DNA of 34,482 nt from Streptomyces himastatinicus ATCC 53653. Lineage in GTDB: Bacteria > Actinomycetota > Actinomycetes > Streptomycetales > Streptomycetaceae. The position numbers and the translations under genes were made by a program. The notes below the pieces were generated by a model. The model was not told the origin of the DNA, did not search any database, and worked only from the letters and a program-made list of their open reading frames with translations. The DNA is taken from the NCBI RefSeq assembly GCF_000158915.1, contig NZ_GG657754.1:622480-656961 (forward strand). Reading direction: 5' to 3'. Below, in pieces: positions 18,013-25,785 of the stretch; position 1 is the first letter of the stretch; every line of letters starts with the position of its first letter.

Positions 18013-19218
18013 TCAGGAGGCCAGGCGCTCAAGATGAGCCACGGCGACCTCGACGCCGGGCAGTGCGAGCATCTCCTTCTGAGCGCGCTGCGTCACGGCG
18101 GTCACCGGCGGGTCGTCGAGCAGTCGGTGGCACGCCTGCGCCATAGCCTCCGGGCCGCGTTCGGACACGTGTGTGCCAAGGCCGAGCTCCGCTACCCGCT
18201 CGGCGTTGTACTTCTGGTCGCCGAACATGGGCCGTACGGCCATCGGCACTCCGGCGCGTACGGACTCCCGGATGCTGTTGTAGCCGCCGTGGGTGAGGAA
18301 CAGCGCCGCCCGTTCCAGCAGAAGCTGCTGCGGGAAGCGGTCGACCACCCGCACGTTGTCCGCGGCCAGGTCCTCGTCCACCGGCATGCCGAGGGTGGAC
18401 ACCACGGCCGAGCAGTCCACGGTGGACAGCGCCCGGACGACGGTGTTCAACGGTTCGGCCGGATCGTACTCGGGGACGGGAGCGCCGATCTGCCGGGCCT
18501 TGTCCAGGAAGCCCAGTACGGTGCCGGGCAGTCCGGTGCCCAGTGAGGCGAGGACCAGCGGCCGGTCGGCGGGCAGCTCGTGCAGCCAGTCGGGCAGGGT
18601 CTCGCCGCGGGTGACGGTGCGCGGCTGCCGGTAGGCCACCGCCTCGGGGGCGACGGGGCGGGCGAAGGAGTACGTCACCGGCATGCAGTCGAACCGCCCG
18701 TGCCGGTACACCGACACCGGGTCGTCCGCCGGGGGCAGGCCGGCCTCCCGGCGACGGTCGTTCAGCATCGGCAGAATCAGCTCGGGGTCGAGGAACTGCC
18801 CGGAGCCCGACGGAGCCGGGACGTGCGGGACGCCCAGCGCCTCCGCTGCGAGCAGGGCGGCGAACTCATAGCCGTCGCGGAGGATGACGTCGGGCCGGAA
18901 GTCGCGGGCGATCGGCAGCAACAGGCCGTACGCCTCGTGGAGCTGGGGACCGCAGCCCAGGGTGGCCCACAGGTCGTGGGCGAAGCGGCTGAACTCCGCC
19001 GGGATCGGCAGCCTGCCCTCCAGGAGCAGCCGCATGCCCTGCTGGGTGATGTCGGTGAACACCCCTGTCACCCGCGCGGCCTCGCCGTCGAACACGGGCA
19101 CCAGCTGGGCCGCGGTGACCACGAGGACGTCGTGCCCGGCCTCCGCGAGCGCGCGCACCAGCGGAAGCGAGGCACGCGCGTGCGAGGTCGATCCGGTGAT
19201 ACTGCACAGAACCCTCAT
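18013..19218 (-). CDS. GT1-family (GT-B fold) glycosyltransferase, natural-product type
   Basis: This 401-residue cytosolic enzyme is predicted to move a sugar from a nucleotide donor to the polyketide. The N-terminal acceptor domain starts MRVLCSITGS and carries His13 (TSHARAS), at the place of the catalytic base in macrolide glycosyltransferases such as OleD. The C-terminal donor domain has FLTHGGYNS (308-315) and GVPMAVRPMFGDQ (323-335), where the closing D-Q pair typically contacts the sugar. The ATG at 19218 follows an AAGGAAAGG ribosome site. It is the last gene of the seven-gene run, 52 bp after the UDP-glucose dehydrogenase gene. It is a paralogue of the gene at 25786-27060. UDP-glucuronate or a derivative is a reasonable donor guess from context; donor and acceptor are unproven. 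Confidence 0.9.
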   Translation of the reverse strand: MRVLCSITGSTSHARASLPLVRALAEAGHDVLVVTAAQLVPVFDGEAARVTGVFTDITQQGMRLLLEGRLPIPAEFSRFAHDLWATLGCGPQLHEAYGLLLPIARDFRPDVILRDGYEFAALLAAEALGVPHVPAPSGSGQFLDPELILPMLNDRRREAGLPPADDPVSVYRHGRFDCMPVTYSFARPVAPEAVAYRQPRTVTRGETLPDWLHELPADRPLVLASLGTGLPGTVLGFLDKARQIGAPVPEYDPAEPLNTVVRALSTVDCSAVVSTLGMPVDEDLAADNVRVVDRFPQQLLLERAALFLTHGGYNSIRESVRAGVPMAVRPMFGDQKYNAERVAELGLGTHVSERGPEAMAQACHRLLDDPPVTAVTQRAQKEMLALPGVEVAVAHLERLAS

Positions 19219-19270
19219 CGGGGCGAACCTTTCCTTGAACCGGGGACGAAGGTGTCGGGGGTGTGCCCCG

Positions 19271-20623
19271 TCAGCGAGGCTCGGGCGACGGAAGCCCGGG
19301 GGCGGGGTGCACGACCGGGCGTACGCCTACTCCGTGCCAGGCGATCCTGGCCGTGCGCAGCGCTTCGGGGTCGAGGTGGTTGCGGGTGTCCACGATCACC
19401 GCCCGGTCCAGGACGGCGGCCATGCGGCCCCAGTCCAGGTCACGGAATTCCGGCCATTCGGTGAACAGCACCAGGCCCGCCGCGCCCTTGGCCGCCTGGT
19501 ACGGGTCGTCGACGATGGTGACGCCGGGCACCGGCTCCGGCGGGTGGCTGCCCGTACTCAGCGCCGGGTCGTAGGCGACGAGTTCGGCACCGAGCCGGGA
19601 CAGCTCCTGGGCGATGGCGGTCGCCGGGGAGTCCCGCAGATCGTCGGTACCCGCCTTGAAGGTGAGCCCGAGTACACCGAGCCGGACGCCGTCGAGCGGG
19701 GCCGCGGAGTCGGTGCCGCAGACTCGCGCGATCTTGTCGGTGATGCGCTCGCGCTGGTGGACGTTGACGTCGATGGCGGCACGCAGCATCCGGAAGTCGA
19801 TGTCCGCGGACTCCGCCGCCCTGAGCATGGCGCGGGTGTCCTTGGGCAGGCACGAGCCGCCCCAGCCGGGACCGGGCCGCAGGAACGCGCCGCCGATCCG
19901 GTGGTCCTTGCCCAGGGCGGTGGTGACCTGCCCGATGTCGGCACCCACCCGCTCACACAGTTCCGCGATGACGTTGACGTAGGACAGTTTCACCGCGAGG
20001 AAGCAGTTCGCCGCGTACTTGATCAGCTCGGCGCTCGCGGCGTCGGTGATCATCATCGGAGCGTCCAGCTTCGCGTAGAGGGCGGCCACGTGCTCGGCGG
20101 CCTCGCGGGACTCGGCCCCGACCACGACGCGGTCGGGGTGCAGGAAGTCGTGTACGGAGGTGCCCTCGCGCAGGAACTCCGGGTTGCTCGCCACCTGCAC
20201 GTCCGGGCGGCCGAGCCGCCGGGTCAGCCGCGCCGCGGTGCCCACCGGCACGGTGGACTTGGTGACCAGTACGCAGCCGGGACGCAGCCGGTCCCGGATC
20301 TCATCGATGACCGCGTCCACCGCGGTCATGTCCAGATCACCGTCCTGGCTCATCGGTGTGCCGACGCAAGAGAACACCGTGTCCGCCTCGCGTACCGCTT
20401 CCCCGGCGCCCAGGACGAAGGTCAGCAGGCCGGAGTCGAGGCCGGCGCGCACGAGTTCGGGGAGGGACTCCTCCCGGATCGTCACCTCGCCGCGGGACAG
20501 CCGCTCGACCTTGGCCGGGTCCACGTCCGCGCACACCACCCGGTGCCCCAGCGAGGCCAGACAGGCACCGGCGGTCAGCCCTACGTAACCGGTGCCGATG
20601 ACAGCGATGTTGTGCCGGCGCAC
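19271..20623 (-). CDS. UDP-glucose 6-dehydrogenase
   Basis: This NAD-dependent enzyme oxidises UDP-glucose twice at C6 to UDP-glucuronate. From GTG at 20623 it has 450 residues, the usual length. It shows a Rossmann start (IGTGYVGL), SNPEFLREG (Glu149), LIKYAANCFLA (Lys202) and the active-site GGSCLPKDT (Cys258). I chose GTG 20623 because GAGGTGG (20630-20636) sits six bases upstream and the dinucleotide fold begins at once. An in-frame start at 20803 would add 60 Arg/Pro-rich residues and overlap the GMC gene. It lies 38 bp after the GMC oxidoreductase gene and 52 bp before a glycosyltransferase. No UDP-xylose synthase or sugar 4,6-dehydratase is in the window, so the sugar may stay a hexuronate, or be completed by genes elsewhere. 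Confidence 0.95.
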   Translation of the reverse strand: MRRHNIAVIGTGYVGLTAGACLASLGHRVVCADVDPAKVERLSRGEVTIREESLPELVRAGLDSGLLTFVLGAGEAVREADTVFSCVGTPMSQDGDLDMTAVDAVIDEIRDRLRPGCVLVTKSTVPVGTAARLTRRLGRPDVQVASNPEFLREGTSVHDFLHPDRVVVGAESREAAEHVAALYAKLDAPMMITDAASAELIKYAANCFLAVKLSYVNVIAELCERVGADIGQVTTALGKDHRIGGAFLRPGPGWGGSCLPKDTRAMLRAAESADIDFRMLRAAIDVNVHQRERITDKIARVCGTDSAAPLDGVRLGVLGLTFKAGTDDLRDSPATAIAQELSRLGAELVAYDPALSTGSHPPEPVPGVTIVDDPYQAAKGAAGLVLFTEWPEFRDLDWGRMAAVLDRAVIVDTRNHLDPEALRTARIAWHGVGVRPVVHPAPGLPSPEPR

Positions 20624-20661
20624 GGGCAGCCACCTCGTTTTCTCGGGGGTCGGGTCCGGGG

Positions 20662-22197
20662 TCAACAGTTTTCGCGGGCGAGCAGGGCGCTGATCGATTC
20701 CGCGGCGCGGACGGCCAGGGCCACGCTGGTCAGCGTCGGGTTGACGGCGGTGGAGGTGGGGATGACCCCGTTGCCGCCGACGTAGAGGTTCTCGAAACCC
20801 CACACGCGGGAGAACGAGTCGCAGACCGAGGTGCCGTCGTCCGCCGCGCCCATGCGGACCGTCCCCTGGTAGTGCTTGGAGCTGCCGGCCGGGAACAGTT
20901 CCGGTTCGTTGCCGGGCAGGAAGTCGCCCAGCCTGGCCGCGATCTTCTCCTGGTCGGCCCGGGCGCGTGCGATCCCCTCACGGTCGCGCTCGGTCAGCGA
21001 GTAGTGGATGGTCATCTTCGGCATCCCGTAGGCGTCGGCCTCGGTGGTGGAGAACTCCACCCGGTCGCTCGCCTGGATCTCCTTGGCCCCGTACCAGACC
21101 ATGCCGACGAACAGCTCCGGATCGACGCCGTCGATCGGCGAGGTGTCCAGCGTCATGACCTGCCCGTGGCTCGTCCTGCCGGGGTCGGCGAACGGCACCC
21201 AGAACCGGCCGGTCTCCAGGTCGCGGATGTCGCCGGTGAAGTCCACCGAGCCGCGCGCCTCGATCCCCGCGGCGGGACCGTCCTTGACCTGCACGGAACT
21301 CACCGTCTTGGGCTGGTCGTTGAGGTAACGGCCGAGCGCGTGCGGCCGGATGCCGGAGGCCCACAGCAGCTGCGGGGTGCGCAGCGCGTCCGCGGCCACC
21401 GCCACGGCTCGGGCCCCCACCTTGAACTCCGCGCCGCTGGGGAGGTGTTGCAGCACCGCACCGAGGGCCCGGCCGTCCTCGAACAGCACGCGGCGGCAGA
21501 TGGTGTCCGCCGCGATCCCGAACCGGCCGTCGCCACCGTGGGCGAGGGGCCCGAGGACCACGTCCGGGCCCGCCCATCGCGGCAGCGCCCCGGAACGCGG
21601 GGTGCAGGCGAGCGGCATGGGCTGCACGTGCCTGCCGTCGGGGTAGTCGCCGTCGAACAGTTCGCTCAGCGTCTTGAGTACGAGCTGACCGCCCGCGGTG
21701 TCCTCGAAGGCATCCTGGGTGACCGAGAGGAGGTCCTCGGCCACCCCCAGCGCGGCGTCGAGTTCCTCGTCGGGGAGGAACGGGACGCGCTCGCTGTCCA
21801 GCGGACGCGGGGCGGTGCATGCCCAGTGCACACCCATGCCGCCGACGTTGCTGGACATCACCGCGGCGGGCATGCCCTCCTGTTCCGGCTGCTCCTCACA
21901 CCGTGGTGCGACCAGGTGCGTGCCGCGGTCGGCGTACTTCTTGACCAGCGCCTGGTCCTCGCCCGGCGCGGTCCGGGGATCGCGCCCCTGGGACTTGGCC
22001 TGCAACTCCCCCCGCTCCTGGGCGGGGAGGTTGCTCAGGTGCAGACCGGCTTCCCCGGTCAGGCGCGGGCCCAGGTCGGCCATGAGGATCCGCGCGGACG
22101 GGACCGCTTCGTGGACTCTGCGAGCGATGGCCGATCCTACCGGGCCGCTACCGACGACGAGCAGGTCGACTTCGGTGGGGAGTTCGGGTCGGCTCAT
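20662..22197 (-). CDS. GMC-family FAD oxidoreductase, pyranose-oxidase-like
   Basis: This 511-residue flavoenzyme has an FAD Rossmann start (VVGSGPVGSAIARRV, 14-28). It resembles pyranose 2-oxidase and bacterial C-glycoside 3-oxidases more than choline-type GMC enzymes. NVGGMGVHWACTAP (His124) matches the segment whose His binds FAD covalently in pyranose oxidase. KHYQGTVRMG (His442) and TAVNPTLT (Asn486) match the catalytic His/Asn pair, with spacing of 44 residues against 45. The ATG at 22197 follows AAGGAG. It lies between the DAO-type oxidase and UDP-glucose dehydrogenase genes. By family it would oxidise a sugar ring hydroxyl (C2 or C3) to a ketone, which the DegT aminotransferase encoded nearby could aminate. 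Pyranose oxidases act on free sugars or glycosides, so the step may follow glycosylation. The exact carbon and substrate are inferred. Confidence 0.85.
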   Translation of the reverse strand: MSRPELPTEVDLLVVGSGPVGSAIARRVHEAVPSARILMADLGPRLTGEAGLHLSNLPAQERGELQAKSQGRDPRTAPGEDQALVKKYADRGTHLVAPRCEEQPEQEGMPAAVMSSNVGGMGVHWACTAPRPLDSERVPFLPDEELDAALGVAEDLLSVTQDAFEDTAGGQLVLKTLSELFDGDYPDGRHVQPMPLACTPRSGALPRWAGPDVVLGPLAHGGDGRFGIAADTICRRVLFEDGRALGAVLQHLPSGAEFKVGARAVAVAADALRTPQLLWASGIRPHALGRYLNDQPKTVSSVQVKDGPAAGIEARGSVDFTGDIRDLETGRFWVPFADPGRTSHGQVMTLDTSPIDGVDPELFVGMVWYGAKEIQASDRVEFSTTEADAYGMPKMTIHYSLTERDREGIARARADQEKIAARLGDFLPGNEPELFPAGSSKHYQGTVRMGAADDGTSVCDSFSRVWGFENLYVGGNGVIPTSTAVNPTLTSVALAVRAAESISALLARENC

Positions 22198-22302
22198 GCT
22201 TGCGCGCTCCTTGTCCTCGTCCTGGGTGCTGAGTGCTGGGTACTGTGTGCGGTGTGCCGGGCCTCGTCCTGGCCCTGGCGCTGCGCATCCGGCCGGAACG
22301 GA

Positions 22303-23766
22303 TCAGACCGCGGACCGGACGGCCGTGTAGTACTCGCGGATCGTCTTGAGGAACTCGGGGTTCATCCGGGCCTTGGCGAGGATCTCGGCGGGCGGCGTGT
22401 AGTCGTCGTCCACCTCGTCGGCGAACTTGGCGTAGTCGGCGCGCAGTTGGGCCTCGATGACCTTCGGCCAGGCGTTCGGGATGGTCCACTCGTCCTCGTA
22501 GCCGGTGGCGAGCAGGTGCACCACGGCGGTGTCCACGATGTCCGCACGGCTCTGCGCCTGGATCGGCGCGCGGACCGGGCTGAACGTGCTCAGGTCGTGC
22601 TCCGGCTCCTCGCCGAGCAGGCGGCGGGTCATCTCCTGGGCGAGCAGCGGCGACAGGTGGAGGCCGTCGCGGTAGGTGCCGGTCATCATCCACAGGCCGT
22701 CCAGGCTGGTCTCGCCGATGAGCGGGAAGCCGTCGAAGGCCACGGGCCGGTTGCCGACCTGGACCTTCGCCATGCCACTGGCGTCGAGGTCCCTGCGCAG
22801 CTGGCGCAGTGCGCAGTGCAGCAGGAAGGTGGTGTCACGGATGCTCGGCGCGTCCGCCGGCTCCGGTTCGATCGCGTTCGTGGCGCCGAGATAGACCTCA
22901 CCGCGGCCGCGCGGCACCAGGTGCAGGCCGCAGGCGAAGGCGCGGTTCGGCGTGCGCAGCACGCTGGTCGGGGCGGGCTTGTCCGGGTCGATGCGGGCCA
23001 CGACGGAGACGCCGACTCCGGCGCACAGCCGCGGTATGCGGGCGGCGACGCCGGGCACGGTGTCGAGCAGGGCCTGGGAGGCGGCGCCGGCTGCGAGCAC
23101 CACCTGGCCGGCGGAGACGGTGTCGCCCGTGGTGAGCCGGACGCCGGTGATCTTGCCGCCGGACGTCACCAGCTCCTCGCCGAACCCGGCGACCAGCACG
23201 CCGCCGGCCTTGACGTACGCGTCCTCGAGCCGCTCCAGCAGACCGTCCGCGTTCACCGCGTGCTCACCGGGCACGAACATGCCCATCAACGGGCGGGTGG
23301 TCGGGTTGGGGTCGAGCCACTCGATGTCGGCCGGGTCGATGTCCTCGTACGGCTCCTTGTACCGCTCCAGGGTCTCCCGGATGGCCGTGTAGTTGGCGGA
23401 GTCGATGCCCGGGACGCCGACGGAGTTGAGCAGCATGACCGTGCCGTCGGCGACGCGGAGGTCCTCGGTCTTCCCGGTGTCCTCGGCGAGCCCGGCGAGC
23501 CAGTCGGCCCAGAGCTTGCTCGCCTGTACGCCGAGGTCGAGCTTGCCGCGGCCCTGTTCGCTCTTGAGGAGCGTCGTGGTCACCTCGCCGAACGCGCCGA
23601 GCATGGCACCCGCAGCGGTGGAGGCGGCCCACGGCCGGTCTCCCCGGCCGAGCACGGCGACCCTGGTGCCGCGCCGGGCGAGGGCCAGGCCCAGGGACAG
23701 GCCCAGCACGCCGTTGCCGACGACAAGGACTTCGAACGTGCGGCCTGCCGGGTTTTCGCTAGTCAT
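22303..23766 (-). CDS. DAO-family FAD-dependent amine/amino acid oxidase with C-terminal extension
   Basis: This 487-residue protein is related to glycine oxidase, D-amino-acid oxidase and sarcosine oxidase. The FAD site is VVGNGVLGLSLGLALARRG (GxGxxG at 17-22). Later blocks typical of the family are AVNADGLLERLEDAY, VLAAGAASQALL, VGNRPVAFDGFPLIG and MTGTYRDGLHLSPLLA. Family members of the ThiO type are about 370 residues. Here about 95 more residues follow the flavin fold, with an acidic stretch (FADEVDDDYTPP) and a terminal YYTAVRSAV, and I do not recognise them. It should oxidise a C-N bond, releasing an imine or carbonyl and H2O2. The substrate is unknown; an amino sugar made by the neighbouring aminotransferase is the obvious candidate. 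The ATG at 23766 has only a weak upstream GGGAAG. Confidence 0.8.
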   Translation of the reverse strand: MTSENPAGRTFEVLVVGNGVLGLSLGLALARRGTRVAVLGRGDRPWAASTAAGAMLGAFGEVTTTLLKSEQGRGKLDLGVQASKLWADWLAGLAEDTGKTEDLRVADGTVMLLNSVGVPGIDSANYTAIRETLERYKEPYEDIDPADIEWLDPNPTTRPLMGMFVPGEHAVNADGLLERLEDAYVKAGGVLVAGFGEELVTSGGKITGVRLTTGDTVSAGQVVLAAGAASQALLDTVPGVAARIPRLCAGVGVSVVARIDPDKPAPTSVLRTPNRAFACGLHLVPRGRGEVYLGATNAIEPEPADAPSIRDTTFLLHCALRQLRRDLDASGMAKVQVGNRPVAFDGFPLIGETSLDGLWMMTGTYRDGLHLSPLLAQEMTRRLLGEEPEHDLSTFSPVRAPIQAQSRADIVDTAVVHLLATGYEDEWTIPNAWPKVIEAQLRADYAKFADEVDDDYTPPAEILAKARMNPEFLKTIREYYTAVRSAV

Positions 23767-23832
23767 CGCTTGAGTCTTCCCATCCTGTGAAACCGCCGCT
23801 CAGGGCATGGTTGTTCGGGGCATCCGGTCTTG

Positions 23833-25032
23833 TCAGGGCTGTCCTGCGCCGCTGCGCGGAAGTTCGGCGAGGACTTTGGCCACGCCCTCCACGACGTCAT
23901 CGATCTCCTGGTCCCCGCCCAGCAGGACCTGGTGCGGGATCATGAGTCCGCGATGTCCGAGCCGCTCCGCGTTCGGGCAGCGCCGGGCGATGTCCTCGAC
24001 CGATTCGTCGCCGGTCCTGGCGGTCCAGAACGCCTCGGTGCGGTGGATCGCCGGGTTGCCGCCGAAGGCGGGGATGCCCTCCGCGAGCAGGGCGTGGGCC
24101 ACGGTGTCCCGGTCCAGGCCGCCGAGTTCCCCGGGGTCCAGGACGAACATGGTCATGTAGTGCGGATTGACGGTGCACCGTTCGTCGCGTCCCTGGGGGA
24201 TGATCCCGGGGATGCCGGACAGTGCCGCGGCGAGCTTCTCGTGCCGGCGCTCGCGTTGCTCCGTCTGCGCGGCGAGGCGGCCGAGCTGCACCCGGAGCAC
24301 CGCCCCGGTGAGCTCGGGCATACGGTAGTTGGACGAGGCGGTGCGCAGGCTCAGGTCGCGGGCCCGGCCGCAGTTGTGGCGCGTGCGCGCGTCCTCGTAG
24401 CTCTCCTCGGTCGGCAGCAGCAGGGCGCCGCCCTCGCCGGCGGTCAGGACCTTGGTCTCCTGGAAGGAGAAGGTGGCCATGGAGCCGAGCTGGCCGAGTC
24501 CCCGGCCGCGCCACCTGGCGCCGTGCGCCTGCGCCGCGTCCTGGATCACCGTGATCCCACGGGGGTCCGCCCAGGCGGTGATGGCGCCCATGTCGGCGAT
24601 GTGGCCGCCGATGTGGACCGGGATGACCGCCCGAGTGCGTTCGGTCACCACCGCTTCGAGTCCGGCGGGATCCAGGCAGAAGGTGACGGGGTCCACGTCC
24701 ACCGGCACGGGGATCCCGCCACGGCGCTGGACCGCGGTGGAGGTGGCGATGAACGTGTACGCGGGCACGATCACCTCGTCACCGGGCCGCAGCCCGATGA
24801 CCTCCAGCGCGAGTTCGAGAGCATGTGAACCGTTGGTCACCGCGAGCGCGGCGGGCGCGTCATGGAACTCGGCGAACTCTTCTTCGAAGAGGTCCACTTC
24901 CTTGCCGCCGTGGCGCCACCAGGACCCCTGGTCCAGCGCCCGCACCACGGCTGCGCGCTCCGAGTCGTCGAACTGCGGCCAGTCAGGAAAGGGCGCGGTG
25001 CGCACTTTCGGCCCGCCGTTCATGGCCAGCAT
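23833..25032 (-). CDS. DegT/DnrJ/EryC1/StrS-family PLP aminotransferase, AHBA-synthase-like
   Basis: This 399-residue PLP enzyme resembles AHBA synthase (RifK), which also aminates a 3-keto sugar nucleotide on the way to kanosamine. Shared features are the N-terminal FPDWPQFDDSER and GSWWRHGG blocks, TNGSHALELAL, VIQDAAQAHGARW, and the PLP lysine Lys194 in FSFQETKVLTAGEGG. The ATG at 25032 is preceded by GAGGAGGAAA, so it is preferred to the ATG nine bases further in. It lies 39 bp after the methyltransferase gene and 66 bp before the FAD oxidase gene. Predicted role: pyridoxal-dependent amination of a keto sugar made by the GMC oxidase, with Glu or Gln as donor. No other AHBA-pathway genes (such as aminoDAHP or aminoDHQ synthase) are in the window, so I favour an aminosugar over an aromatic starter. 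Confidence 0.88.
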   Translation of the reverse strand: MLAMNGGPKVRTAPFPDWPQFDDSERAAVVRALDQGSWWRHGGKEVDLFEEEFAEFHDAPAALAVTNGSHALELALEVIGLRPGDEVIVPAYTFIATSTAVQRRGGIPVPVDVDPVTFCLDPAGLEAVVTERTRAVIPVHIGGHIADMGAITAWADPRGITVIQDAAQAHGARWRGRGLGQLGSMATFSFQETKVLTAGEGGALLLPTEESYEDARTRHNCGRARDLSLRTASSNYRMPELTGAVLRVQLGRLAAQTEQRERRHEKLAAALSGIPGIIPQGRDERCTVNPHYMTMFVLDPGELGGLDRDTVAHALLAEGIPAFGGNPAIHRTEAFWTARTGDESVEDIARRCPNAERLGHRGLMIPHQVLLGGDQEIDDVVEGVAKVLAELPRSGAGQP

Positions 25033-25071
25033 GAGCGTTTCCTCCTCGGTGCGGAGCGAATGTCCAGGTGG

Positions 25072-25737
25072 TCAGACGGGGACGGTGCCGAAGGCGCCGC
25101 GGGTACCGAAGGGGTCGAGCTGCATGTCGAGCCCGCACTCCTCCTTCCACCGCTCGGTGATCTCCTTGCCCCCGGCGCGGTTCACGTCGTCGAGCAGCAC
25201 GCTCGCCCCGGGGGCGAGGAAGTCCCACAGCACCGGAACCGCGGGGTAGCGGGCCATCGTGCGCCCCCGCTCCCAGCCGGGTGGCCCGTCCACCAGCAGC
25301 AGGTCGACCGGGCCGTGCTTCTCGGTGTAGGCCCCGACCTCTTCGGTGACCGTCTTGGGCGCGTACCAGTCCACGTCCTTCACCGCGGCGGGGTGCTCCT
25401 CCAGCGGCGCGTGGATGACCGTCGCCACCTCGGAAAGGCCCTCGGCGGCCAGCTGCGTGGCGACCCGGTCGGCCCACTCCCCGTCGTGCTCCAGCGACAG
25501 CATGTGCCCGTAGCCACGCTGCGCCATCATCCGTGCGAACATCACCGTCGAGGTGCCGCTGCCGCACTCCAGGAGGACCTTGCGGTCCCGCAGGGCGATG
25601 TCGTCCAGCACCTTGATCATGGCGCTCGGCCGCAGTGAGACCACGGAGAACGGCAGGTACGGCCCGTTGTTCAGCAGCGGGGACAGTCGTATCCACGAGG
25701 CCAGGTCGTAGAACGCCTGCAGGAACTGCGCTTCCAT
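25072..25737 (-). CDS. Class I SAM-dependent methyltransferase, small-molecule type
   Basis: This 221-residue protein has a single Rossmann methyltransferase domain. Motif I is LLECGSGTSTVMFA (55-68), the acidic residue that holds the SAM ribose is Glu83 in LSLEHD, and VDLLLVDGPPG (144-154) and LLDDVNRAGG (181-190) follow. The two Asp near 183 could bind a metal, as in catechol-type O-methyltransferases, but this is not certain. The ATG at 25737 follows TTGGAGA. It sits 48 bp after a glycosyltransferase gene and 39 bp before the aminotransferase gene. It probably O- or N-methylates the sugar made by this gene run, though the aglycone is also possible. I see no signal peptide or membrane segment. 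Confidence 0.83.
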   Translation of the reverse strand: MEAQFLQAFYDLASWIRLSPLLNNGPYLPFSVVSLRPSAMIKVLDDIALRDRKVLLECGSGTSTVMFARMMAQRGYGHMLSLEHDGEWADRVATQLAAEGLSEVATVIHAPLEEHPAAVKDVDWYAPKTVTEEVGAYTEKHGPVDLLLVDGPPGWERGRTMARYPAVPVLWDFLAPGASVLLDDVNRAGGKEITERWKEECGLDMQLDPFGTRGAFGTVPV

Positions 25738-25785
25738 CTGCCCGTCTCCAATCTTTCGTAAGGTGAATCGGCCGTGTTCCGTGTG

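Noticed and set aside
20624..20803. Upstream start for the UDP-glucose dehydrogenase at 20803
   Set aside because: It would add 60 Arg/Pro-rich residues before the Rossmann fold and overlap the GMC gene by about 140 bp; the GTG at 20623 has a good ribosome site.
23833..25032. A true AHBA synthase feeding an ansamycin-type starter
   Set aside because: No other AHBA pathway gene is present and the loading module is KSQ-AT(methylmalonyl), not an adenylating loader for AHBA.
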